DNA of 64,000 bases from Miscanthus floridulus (lineage: Eukaryota; Streptophyta; Magnoliopsida; Poales; Poaceae). The translations under genes and the position numbers were made by a program. The notes under the pieces were generated by a model. It was not told the origin of the DNA. It saw nothing but the letters and a program-made list of their open reading frames with translations, and did no database searches. Location: positions 74,431,533-74,495,532 of the forward strand of contig NC_089584.1 of the NCBI RefSeq assembly GCF_019320115.1, in the 5' to 3' direction. This document shows positions 55,316-64,000 of this stretch, piece after piece; the stretch's first letter is position 1, and each line of letters opens with the position of its first letter.

Positions 55316-57848
55316 AATTAGGGCGGTGGCCGCAAGAACTTTGGCAGGTTTGGATGGGGAGGTGGTGGATGTGGTTGGTGTGGGGGTACCGGCGGGCAAG
55401 GCCATGGACTAGGGAGAGACTGCCCTAGTGGTGGAAGGGGCCATAACACCTGGGACCACCGAGCTCATCAGAGTGATGCAGACAAGGAGGGTGTTGAAGA
55501 TGCTCCCCCTACTCCAAAGAAAACCAATGAGAAGTGGGAACAAGCAGCTAGAAAGGTGAAGGACAAGCAAACTCTTGAAGGGCCTGAAGATCAGAGTAGC
55601 TAGCTAGAGGTGAACCAAGGAAATCCCAAGCAAGGTGCAAATGAGATTCCTCAGAATCTTGTTAATCCTATGAATCATACTCAGAATAGGATTGCTTGTG
55701 AGAATTGTTGCCAGTTTAATCACTTGTCTAAGGACTGTAGAAGGATTCAGTGTGATATCTATGGGTATAATAATCACTCTACTTATAATTGCAAAAGATG
55801 TGTGCTGTGGAATACTAGGCTAGAATTATGTGCTACACAGGTGAAGGACCAAAGCTTTTTTTCATTGAGGAGTGCATAGATCCCAGAATCTCTAAGGAAA
55901 AGGAGTGTATTGGAGTGATATCACTTGTCTAAGGATTGTAGAAGGATTCAGTGTGATATCTATGGGTATAATAATCACTCTACTTATAATTGCAAAAGAT
56001 GTGTGCTGTGGAATACTAGGCCAGAATTATGTGCTGCACAGGTGAAGGACCAAAGCTTTTTTTCATTGAGGAGTGCATAGATCCCAGAATCTCTAAGGAA
56101 AAGGAGTGTATTGGAGTGATCAATATCATTCAGGGGCATGCCACTGGAAAACAGATAGAGCAGCAATTCATGTATTTGGTTGGGTCTAACTCTTGGAAAT
56201 GGAATTCATGGCAAGTTATTGAGAATAGGTTCATTATGAGGTTCCCAAATGCAAACATGGTGAGGGATTGGAGCAAATGCAAAGCACTTTATGATGAATG
56301 ATGTTAAGGCTCTAATGAAGGTTGAGCAATGGTCCCCCAAAATTGGAGCCAAAGGGATGCTCCAAACTGGATGGTTTCGTGTAAGTGACATACCAGGTGA
56401 TTAAAGATCTATCAGGACTATTGCCAAGATTGGGGGCCTGGTGGGTAAAGTTGTGGAGATAGATGAGAAGACTAGGTTTAGAGCTGATTATGTTAGGGTG
56501 AAGATTGCTTGTAGGGACTTACAGAAGGTGCCAAGAATAGCTGAAGGAGCACTAGGGCTCTGTGTTCATGACTTTGGTTTCAAAAGGGTGATTTAGAAAG
56601 ATAACACTATGAAGACTTTGACCAGTGGCATCAAGGTTGGTTACAAAGAACCACCAACCAAGAAATATAAGGCTGAAGAGCAGATCAAACCTACCCTGCA
56701 ACTTGGGTCATCTAGCCAATGTGAGCCTAAATTGTCTAAAGTTGGTTCTAGTAAGAATAATTAGCAACAGCAGGCTGCTCAGATCTGCAGTTTTGCTCCT
56801 CCAAAATTGCTTAGTAGCTTTGCATCCAAGAACATAGATCAGGAGAAAGTTAGTGAGAAATCCAAGCAAGTTGTTTCTGAGGTAGCTAAAAAGCCAGGTG
56901 AAATGGTTGATCAAGCCGAGAAAGTTCACATCCCTTATTCTTTTGATGAATCTGATGCTGACAGTGAGACTCTCAATGATAAGTTAAGACATATTGATGC
57001 TTATACAGAAGTTGGTCAGGGAACTAAGCAGAATGGGGAAGAGGAAGATCATCAGATATGGCATATGGAAGTGGATGAAAAAACTGAGTGTGTTTCTCAT
57101 GTCATGAATGTAATGCTAAAAGATCAAAGCTTATCTAAAGATAAAGTTGTAGCTACTGAGATCTTACAATCTCAGTTCACATCTTCTCAAGTTGATCATG
57201 ATGGCGCTGCTGATAATATCGTTGACTCTCAAGAGAGTGTTCTCACTAATGATGGGGAAGAGAATGCTATGGAGACTGCTGACAAGATGGGTGCTGACAA
57301 GATGGGCCAAGATGAGAAACCAACTAAAGATGACCAGCCTGAAAGAAGGAGAAGCGAGAGATTGAAGAAAGAAATTTATCTGACCACCATGGAGAAGAAT
57401 AAAGCAATGGTTAAAAAAAACAAATCTGGAAGGTAACTCAAAAATGCCTCACAATTTATCTGATGTTGATAATTCTGTTCTAAATAACTTAGCCAAGAAT
57501 ATGGGGGTGTTGGTTCAAAATAAAAGTTTTGCTACTTTTGGTATGATCAAGGATCTTGAATCTTCTAGAAATTGCTTATACTCAAAACAACAACAGCAAA
57601 CCAATAATTTTGTTCCTGTTGAAATTGAAGAATTTAATCTTGAAAATGATTGTTCTGTTGAGATTGTGGTTATGGAAGATAATTCCGATGTGGATGAAAT
57701 GCTATTTCAACAAACACATAAAAAACTCATCGGTCAAGAAGAAATTCAAGTTCTCCCCAGGGGGAGGAAGCAAGACCAGGAAGATCATGGCTTGCAAGAT
57801 TCAAGGAATGTCTGCATTCCTGTGAACCTAAATAAAAGAAAAAAATAA
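55316..57848 (+). pseudogene. LINE ORF1 (zinc-knuckle / DUF4283-like protein)
   Basis: The RNA-binding ORF1 of an L1-type LINE. It starts with a Gly-rich segment (GRFGWGGGGCGWCGG, near 55340), then a knuckle region (CENCCQFNHLSKDCRRIQC) and a second Cys/His group (YGYNNHSTYNCKRC). After a single-T deletion in a T-run (55855-55862) the frame moves to FFIEECIDPRISKEKE. The DUF4283-like fold follows (FIMRFPNANMVRDWSKCK, ILGAKGMLQTGWFR-like, GGLVGKVVEIDEKTRFRADY). The C-terminus is acidic, with RRRSERLKK at about 57345 and a further frame to 57848. A 201-bp direct duplication (55720-56121) repeats the knuckle region. Frameshifts and stops inactivate it. Confidence 0.8.
55720..56121 (+). repeat. 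201-bp tandem duplication inside LINE ORF1
   Basis: 55720-55920 and 55921-56121 are nearly identical. Both have the same one-T deletion, so the duplication happened after the frameshift. 201 is a multiple of three. Confidence 0.92.
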
Positions 57849-58618
57849 AGGAAAAATTGGTAGTTCAAGGATTGATCTAGAACTGTAGAGGCCTTAAAAA
57901 GAAGGGGGTCTCTACTTTTAAAAAAAAATCTTATTCTTGAGTATAGATTTCATTTTGTTGGTTAACAAGAAATATGATTGGGGAATGTGAAGATTCATTG
58001 TTAAGAAAGTTTGATATGAATCAGGATTATCTTTGTTATGGAATGCCTCCAAAGGGAAGTCTGGAGATGTTTTAGTAGGGGTGTTGATAGAAAGATTTGA
58101 TGTCGGCTCTTTTAAACAAGGCGAGTTCATGATTCAAATGAACCTTTTGAACAAAGTATTAAAAATAAACTAGAATCTGTTAGTAGTGTATGGGGCTGCT
58201 CATGAGAATAAGATGACTTTTTTAGCTGAATTATCTCATTTCTGTGCAAATAATACCGAGCCCATGATCATAGGGGGTGATTTCAATATCATTAGATATA
58301 TAAAGGAAAAAAATACAATGGATGGAGTGTATAGACATACTGCTTTGTTTAATTCATTGAACCATTTTTATGAGTTGAGAGAATTGGTTATGAATGGTGG
58401 CCTTTTTACTTGGTCAAACAACCAGGATCCCCCTGTCTTGGAAAAATTAGATAGAATTTTAATGACGAAAGAGTGGGAAGACATCTTTTCTCAAGCAATT
58501 GTTAACAAGTTACCAAGGGAGGTATCAGACCATAACCCATTGATTATTTCTACTAAAAAATGTGACAATCTTCCTCATATACAGTTCAAATTTGATCTAA
58601 ATTGGTTGAGAAGGGACA
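57849..58618 (+). pseudogene. LINE ORF2 endonuclease domain fragment
   Basis: An endonuclease/exonuclease/phosphatase-type LINE endonuclease. It begins near 57880 with NCRGLKKKG and LEYRFHFVG. The main block at 58186-58610 has EPMIIGGDFNIIRY, FNSLNHFYELRELVMNGG, FTWSNNQDPPVLEKLDRIL and the DHNP motif near 58530. The gene stops at about 58612, where a gypsy gag-leader begins, so no RT follows. One or more frame changes lie near 58020-58180. It belongs to the same LINE as the ORF1 upstream. Confidence 0.82.
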
Positions 58619-58926
58619 TCACCATGAACACCAAGCTGCGGAATGAAGCCTGGACATGAGAGGATGCGGCTAACGAACGCATCCATGAGTTGGAGTTCTA
58701 TGTAGAAGACCTGGAGATGGACAATGCCATTCTTCATGAGAATGTCCACATGATGTACGCTCAACTTCATCCTCCTCATGGGGATGGTGAAGTTACAGAT
58801 GAAGAAATGATTGTAGATCCAGGAGAAATCCACGATGAAGAAGAGGAGGAGGACCCTGAGGAATTAGTGTACTTCTCAGATGAAGATGAGGTCCCGTCCG
58901 GTATGGACACGGACGTCGATGACTGA
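58619..58926 (+). pseudogene. Acidic leader ORF upstream of gypsy gag
   Basis: Begins at the LINE junction (NTKLRNEAWT), then a TGA, then EDAANERIHELEF and a coiled coil (YVEDLEMDNAILHENV). It ends in an acidic tail (EEEEEDPEELVYFSDEDEV) at TGA 58924. I recall similar acidic, coiled-coil products as leaders of grass Tekay/Del-type elements, with function unknown. The N-terminus is missing. Confidence 0.5.
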
Positions 58927-59158
58927 GAGCTTGGAGTACTAATAGTTCCTTTACTGCTTTTCTAGTAAACCAGGGTTGTCTTGTGGGATACAAGACATGT
59001 AATATAAATAAGTAACCCTTTGTAGCATGAAACCTGTTGACTGCTTTCAATAAATAATAATGTAAATAAACGTGTCTCTCTAACAGATGCCTCATCCTAT
59101 CACCTGAGCTGGTGCAAGTAGCTCGCAAGACCATGATGATATCCCAAATCCTCCACCA
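58927..59158. other. Spacer between acidic leader and gag
   Basis: Short AT-rich leader. AATAAATAATAA occurs near 59050. No gene is seen. Confidence 0.4.
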
Positions 59159-60200
59159 ATGCCCCTGACTATGGCAGATGCCATAGCTGCACTCGTCAAT
59201 GCAACGGTAGAGAATGCTAGGTTGTTAAGAGAATTGGCTCAGAATCAACAAACACCACACCCTAATCATGGCCGCCATAATAATGGAAATGACGAGTCAA
59301 CCTATATTGATTTTACTGACAAACGTCTGCCTATGTTCTCTAAGGCAGAAGAGCCTTTAGAAGCTGATGATTGGCTCTGAACAATGGAGCAAAAGTTTGA
59401 GCTGATTCACTGTACCGAGATTCAGAAACCAAGGTTTGCATCACAACAACTTCGAGGAGCTGCTGGTGCCTGGTGGGCAAATTTGGTAGCTGTATAGCCC
59501 GCTGGTCACCAAATCACCTAGATGGAGTTTAAGGATGCCTTCAGGGCACACTATATTCTAGATGGTGTGATGACCATGAAGTTAGAAGAGTTTTTGGCTC
59601 TTAAGCAAGGGGAGCACCCGATGATGCACTATATTGGGCGCTTCAATCACCTGTCACAGTATGCTATAGAGTATGTGAATACTGACAGGAAGAAGAAGAA
59701 TCATTTCCTAAGAGGCCTGAACACCAAACTTCAGACCATGATGGCAACTTGTGACAATGCAACTTATCATGAGACAGTCAACATTGCTATCGCTTCAGAG
59801 GAGAATTACCGCCCACACAAGGAGGCGAAGAAAAAGAGAGTATCTGCTTCCGGATCATTGAGTGGAAAGCGTCAAAAGATGGTCTACCATCCTTAGAATC
59901 ATGGCCGTGCACCATTCTGCCCACAACAAAGCCAAAGCAGGCAGCAAATCTTTATTCACCCTGCAATTAATACGCCCTATCCTCATCAAGCACTGCAGCA
60001 GCAAAATAATACAAATAATGCAAACCGCACTGCTACTCCCTAGAATCACAATTATCCATGTTATAATTGTGGTAAACCTAGACACTTTTCCTAAGAATGT
60101 TCATATCCCAGGAAGAGTAATCCTAATGCACCTAAAGCCCCTGTTACTCAAGCTCAGAATCAGTACAAGGGCAATGCCGGAACAGTCAGAAGGGTCAGGC
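59159..60200 (+). pseudogene. Gag of the Tekay-like element
   Basis: Starts at ATG 59159 (MPLTMADAIAALVNATVENA). The capsid region includes FTDKRLPMFSKAEEPLEADDWL, GAAGAWWANLV and FKDAFRAHYILDGVMTMKLEEF, then FNHLSQYAIEYVNTDRKKKN and LRGLNTKLQTMMATCDNATY. A CCHC knuckle reads CYNCGKPRHFS then EC at about 60056-60100. Stops include TGA at 59378 (probably CGA), TAG after LVAV (59497) and before MEFKDA (59519), TAG after YHP (59894) and TAA in the knuckle (60092). A one-base frame change at about 60180 leads into the protease. Confidence 0.82.
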
Positions 60201-60575
60201 TGAGAAGAAAATTGGAAGGGTCTTCTATACTCAGGTGGAATCTATTCCAGAAGGAGAACCAGTAATGATTGGTATGTTTCCCATTGCTAAGCATCATGCA
60301 ATTACCTTATTTGATTCTGGTGCATCCCATACATTCATCAATCGTACATTTGTTGTGAAGCATGGGACAACTATTGGGAAACAAAAGAACCATATCATAT
60401 ACAGTTGCCCGGGGGACAAATCTATACAAGGGAGATAGTTCAGCATGTACCTATTGATTTGGGAGGATATGAGTTCCCTACCAACATGCTGATATTAAAG
60501 GATCAAGATATAGATGTGATCCTTGGTATGAACTGGTTAACTCAACACGGGGCTGTCATAGATGTCATGTGTAGA
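60201..60575 (+). pseudogene. Protease of the Tekay-like element
   Basis: The aspartic protease with active site [10 protein letters not shown] (60310-60340), the flap region and [16 protein letters not shown] at about 60510-60555. A one-base loss near 60410 splits it into two frames (60235-60438 and 60405 onward). Confidence 0.85.
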
Positions 60576-61628
60576 ACCATAAGGGTAAATGTACCTGATA
60601 GCAAAACCCAACTTCTCATCCAACTTCCCTTTCCTAAGAGTATGGTTGGAACAGTCTGTGCAACTACTATTGAAGAAGCCGAGAAAATTCTAGTGGTATG
60701 TGAATTTTTGGATGTCTTTCCCGATGATCTACATGGTCTGCCACTAGACCGAGATGTAGAGTTTAGAATTGATCTAAAACCAGGAATAGCACCTATGTCC
60801 AGAAGAGCATATAGGATGCCACCCAAAGAACTAGCAGAATTAAAAATCCAACTACAAGAATTATTAGACAAGGGTTTCATTCAACCCAGTTCATCACCTT
60901 GGGGATGCACTGCTATCTTCGTGAAGAAAAAGGACCAAACCTTAAGGTTATGTATTGACTATCGGCTGTTAAATGAAGTCACCATAAAGAACAAATACCC
61001 CTTACCCCGAATTGATTTGCTTTTTGATTAACTTGCGGGAGCTAAGGTGTTCTCGAAGATAGACTTGAGATCAGGCTATCACCAGATTAAGATCAGACGG
61101 GAAGATGTGTCGAAGATAGCGTTTACTACCCGATATGGTCTATATGAGTATTTAGTTATGTCTTTTGGGCTGACCAATGCCTCGGCTCATTTCATGTACC
61201 TAATGAACTCAGTTTTCATTCTCGAGTTGGATAAGTTTGTAGTGGTGTTCATTGATGACATTCTTATCTATTCTAAGAGCAAAGAGGAACATGCGGAACA
61301 TCTCCGCATTGTTCTACAACAATTAAGAGACCACAAATTATATGCCAAATTTAGTAAATGTGCATTCTGATTAGAGGAAGTACAATTTTTGGGTCATGTG
61401 TTATCTGCTGAAGGTATAGCTATTGATCCGAGCAAGGTAGAAGAAGTCCTTAACTAGAAAGCACCTACCACTGTTCATCAAGTTCATAGTTTTCTAGGGT
61501 TGGTAGGTTAGTATCGTTGGTTCATCCCTGACTTCTCTAGAATTGCAAAGCCGATTACTAAACTACTGAAAAATCAAACTAAGTTTGTATGGTCAACAGA
61601 ATATGAGAAGGCCTTTCAAACATTAAAG
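60576..61628 (+). pseudogene. Reverse transcriptase of the Tekay-like element
   Basis: RT with [75 protein letters not shown] (first Asp), [18 protein letters not shown] and [15 protein letters not shown] (active-site FIDD at about 61250). It ends with FLGHVLSAEGIAIDPSKVEE and the IAKPITKLLKNQTKF connection. In-frame stops: TAA at 61028 (for Q), TGA at 61368 and TAG at 61456 (for W), and TAG at 61509. Apart from the stops the sequence is close to functional RTs. Confidence 0.88.
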
Positions 61629-61755
61629 AGGTTGCTAACAACTGCACCAGTATTAGCACAACCTGATATCGAGAGGCCGTTTGATATCTATTGTGATGCA
61701 TCTGGAATTGGTATTGGCTGTGTTCTTATGCAAGAAGGCAGAGTCATAGCATATG
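61629..61755 (+). pseudogene. RNase H start of the Tekay-like element
   Basis: TTAPVLAQPDIERPFDIYCD, then ASGIGIGCVLMQEGRVIAY, the first catalytic Asp region of RNase H. The sequence leaves the frame at 61755, where the Reina-like LTR starts. Confidence 0.85.
61751..61755. other. Probable target site of the Reina-like insert
   Basis: ATATG immediately precedes LTR start TGTCA at 61756. The other target copy is beyond the window, so the duplication cannot be confirmed. Confidence 0.4.
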
Positions 61756-62110
61756 TGTCATGTGCAGGCGCACATATGCCAAGTGCAGGTGCGCCCACGA
61801 CGTGCGCCGCACAGCTGAGCGCGCTGGGTAGGCACAGCAGGGGTGCCCTCTAAGGGCTAAAGATAGAAACTTAGATTAATAAGTTGTTTTGGAAATTCCT
61901 AGAATCAAGGAGAGCTTTCTCCATTTGGTTGGGCCATTGGCCATATATATTTGTAATCACTTGACAATGAAGAATAAGAAGAATTATATACCTAATCTCT
62001 CTCTCTGTTAAGCCTACGGTGGAGGGGAATAACCTCACCGGAGAAGACGGCCGATGGCTACAAACTGTGCAGCCGCGGTCCAGCCAGTTGGGGGTTCAAC
62101 GCCCTTGACA
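61756..62110 (+). repeat. 5' LTR of the Reina-like element
   Basis: 355 bp from TGTCATGTGC to CCCTTGACA, with TGTCA...TGACA ends forming a 5-bp inverted repeat. This short length is typical of Reina chromoviruses. Confidence 0.75.
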
Positions 62111-62113
62111 ACC

Positions 62114-62121
62114 TGGTATCA
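62114..62121 (+). other. Probable primer-binding site of the Reina-like element
   Basis: TGGTATCA lies three bases after the LTR, matching the first eight positions of the initiator tRNA-Met primer. After that the match decays. Confidence 0.55.
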
Positions 62122-62238
62122 CGGTCACGTCGGTCCTCTCCCACCTGCTCCACCCATTCTTCCACAGCTGCCGCCCACTACCTTAGCCCTCCTCCATCGC
62201 CATAGTCCTCCACTGCTTCCGCACCGCAGCCAGCAGCC

Positions 62239-63250
62239 ATGAGCGATCCCACCATCGTCGATGTGATGGCCACATTGAAATCCATCACCACAGAGATGAC
62301 AACCATGAAGGCTGACATGGTGGCTATGAAGGAGAAGTTAGCCTCATCGTCGGACAGTGGCCGCCTGGAAGGGCCACGCGATCTTGATCGCCCCCCAAAA
62401 TTCCAAAAATTGGATTTTCCGCGCTACGACGGCAAGACCGATCCGATGCTCTTCATCAACAAGTGTGAATCCTATTTTCACCAACAGCGCACCATGGTGG
62501 AGGAGCATGTGTGGATGGCCTCATACAATTTGGAGGATGTCACGCAACTCTGGTATATCTAACTCCAGGAGGACGAGGGCACGCCACCGTGGGGGTGATT
62601 CAAGGAGCTCCTGAACTTGCGGTTTGGGCCTCCCCTCCGCTCGGCATCGTAGTTCGAGCTCACCGAGTGTCAGCGTACAGGGACCATGGAGGAGTACTCC
62701 AATCACTTCTAAGGCCTCCTGCCTCATGTGGGTCATCTTGATCAGGCTCAGCGCGTCTAGCTCTTCACCGATGGACTCCTGCCGCCGCTTAGCCATGCCG
62801 TCCGCATCCACAACCCGGCGACGCTCGCGGCCACCATGAGTCTGGCGCACCAAGAGGAGTTGATGGAGATCGACCATCCAGTGCAGCCTCCCCCTCGGGC
62901 GCCCCTGTGTGGCCTCCTTCCTGCTCCCATGCCCTAACCTACGCTCCAGGCGCCCCACCAGCCGCTGACGCTCCCTGCCCCTCTGGTGGCCGCCCAGTAG
63001 GGTCACGCGCGAGGGCAACCAGAGGCGCCTCACCCCAGACGAGATGGCGGAACGGCGCCGTCTAGGTCTTTGCTTTAATTGCAATGAAAAATATACCCGT
63101 GGCCATAACAGATTTTGCCGGCGCATCTTCTTCCTTGAAGGCGTGGAGATCGAGGACGCCGCGGACGCCACTGGAGATGTAGAGCATGACACTGAGGTGC
63201 CCTATTTTTTCCTGCAGGCCATGGCTAGGGTTCCCATGGCAGGCACCATG
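62239..63250 (+). pseudogene. Gag of the Reina-like element
   Basis: Starts at ATG 62239 (MSDPTIVDVMATLKSITTEM). The capsid region reads PKFQKLDFPRYDGKTDP, FINKCESYFHQQRTMVEEH, then WMASYNLEDVTQLWYI and a TAA at 62560. Later frames hold the capsid C-terminus. A zinc knuckle reads RLGLCFNCNEKYTRGH then RFCRRIFFLEGVEIED (63056-63150), with spacing like Reina-type CCHC. Frameshifts and stops (62560, 62710, 62758, 62995) break it. A TAG at 63250 is in the linker. Confidence 0.78.
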
Positions 63251-63620
63251 TAGATCGCCATGGCACTCAGCGCCGCGTCCCTCATTGCCCTCCTCGACTC
63301 CGGCAGCACACACAACTTCATCTCGGAGGAGGCGGCGCGGTGCTCTGGTCTACCCCTCCGCTAATGCCCCCGCCTCACAGCCTTGGTCATGAATGGTGAG
63401 CGGGTCACCTGCGCTGGCGTCATCCATGACGCGCCTCTGCTCATCGATGGCGAGTCATTCCCGGCCGACCTCTACATCATGCCACTGGCTAGGTACGATG
63501 TTGTCCTCGGTGCTCGGTGGCTCGGTGAGTTGGGGCCCATTGTTTGGGACCTCAGCCGCTGGCGCATGTCCTTCTAGCGCCAGGGGTGCCCCATCTCCTA
63601 GACCGGTGTGGCCAGCCCCT
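63251..63620 (+). pseudogene. Protease of the Reina-like element
   Basis: LIALLDSGSTHNFISEEAA carries the active-site DSG (about 63292-63345). MPLARYDVVLGARWLGELGP is the C-terminal motif near 63478-63540, followed by IVWDLSRWRMSF and TAG 63575. A TAA at 63362 is in the frame between them, probably from CAA. Confidence 0.8.
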
Positions 63621-64000
63621 CTATGCCAGCCCTGGGTGCCACAACAGAGGCTAGTTCCCTCCTGGAGGCGCTGTTGCTCTTGTTTGGGGGGCTCTTCGCA
63701 GACCCCATCGGTCTGCCCCCCAAGCATGCACACGATCACCGCATTATTCTCAAGCCCGACGCCCAACCGGTCGCCATCCGCCCTTACCGGTACCCCGTGG
63801 TGCACAAGGACGAGTTGGAGTGGCAGTGTGCCACCATGATTGATCAAGGGATCCTCCACCACAGTGACTCACCGTTCTCGTCGCCCGTCCTCCTTGTCAA
63901 GAAGCCCGATGGTTTGTGGCACTTCTGCATTGACTACCGGGCGCTGAACGCGCTCACCGTCAAGGATGCTTTTCCGATCCCGGTGGTCGACAAGCTACTC
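63621..64000 (+). pseudogene. RT N-terminus of the Reina-like element, truncated at window end
   Basis: The protease-RT linker, then LFADPIGLPPKHAHDHRIIL, RPYRYPVVHKDELEWQCATM and ILHHSDSPFSSPVLLVKKP. The palm start FCIDYRALNALTVKDAFPIP runs to 64000. The window ends before the active-site box. No stop is seen in this last stretch. Confidence 0.82.

Larger units (their letters stand above)
58619..61755 (+). mobile_element. Tekay/Del-like gypsy element, 5' and 3' ends missing
   Basis: Leader ORF, gag, protease, RT and part of RNase H. No 5' LTR is present: the element starts abruptly inside LINE ORF2. It is cut at 61755 by the Reina-like insert. Confidence 0.8.
61756..64000 (+). mobile_element. 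Reina-like chromovirus, truncated by the window
   Basis: LTR, primer site, gag, protease and the start of RT in one order. It is inserted in the RNase H of the Tekay-like element in the same orientation. The 3' half is outside the window. Confidence 0.8.

Overview
This window looks like grass (Poaceae, probably panicoid) heterochromatin. It is a stack of nested, decayed retrotransposons, and I see no intact host gene. The evidence is the element families: a Tat-lineage Ty3/gypsy element with a plant mobile domain (PMD) gene on its antisense strand, SIRE/Maximus-like copia LTRs of about 2 kb, Tekay/Del- and Reina-like chromoviruses, grass L1-type LINEs and a foldback DNA element. Nearly every coding frame is broken. 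Many of the breaks are TAG or TGA codons where the family normally has Q, W or R, as expected from long-term cytosine methylation and deamination. One 100-N assembly gap lies at 21518-21617.

Layout, left half. 1-1730 is unassigned. 1731-3955 is a minus-strand gypsy LTR with adjacent internal sequence. 3956-21228 is a Tat-lineage element in minus orientation: 3' LTR, polypurine tract, two antisense (plus-strand) genes that appear to keep introns and TATA boxes (PMD at 5994-9188 and a second unknown family at about 9601-10441), then integrase, an extra archaeal-type RNase H, RNase H, reverse transcriptase, protease and gag. Its RT is split by a 4240-bp gag-only LTR element (13053-17292) with perfect 5-bp target duplications. 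Its 5' LTR is missing.

Layout, middle. After the gap, a Tekay-like protease fragment (21618-22260) and an RNase H-like fragment plus 3' LTR (43.9-47.5 kb) flank a copia element that has three LTRs instead of two (22261-42771). This arises from an approximately 8.3-kb tandem duplication (26571-34903 and 34904-43252), real or an assembly artefact. The copia element has gag but lacks protease, RT and RNase H. It carries a paired palindromic motif (GCGGCAGTGCCGC twice, 21-23 bp apart) at many positions.

Layout, right half. 47.5-49.9 kb holds a minus-strand gypsy gag and LTR with a 29-bp minisatellite. 49.9-51.9 kb is a LINE RT pseudogene. 53.4-55.25 kb is a long-inverted-repeat DNA element. 55.3-58.6 kb is a second LINE (ORF1 plus endonuclease) with an internal 201-bp duplication. 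58.6-61.75 kb is a Tekay-like gag-pol. It is interrupted at 61756 by a Reina-like element that runs off the window. The elements form a chronology of insertions rather than a cooperating pathway. The most unusual content is the pair of intron-bearing antisense genes in the Tat element and the paired palindromes of the copia element.
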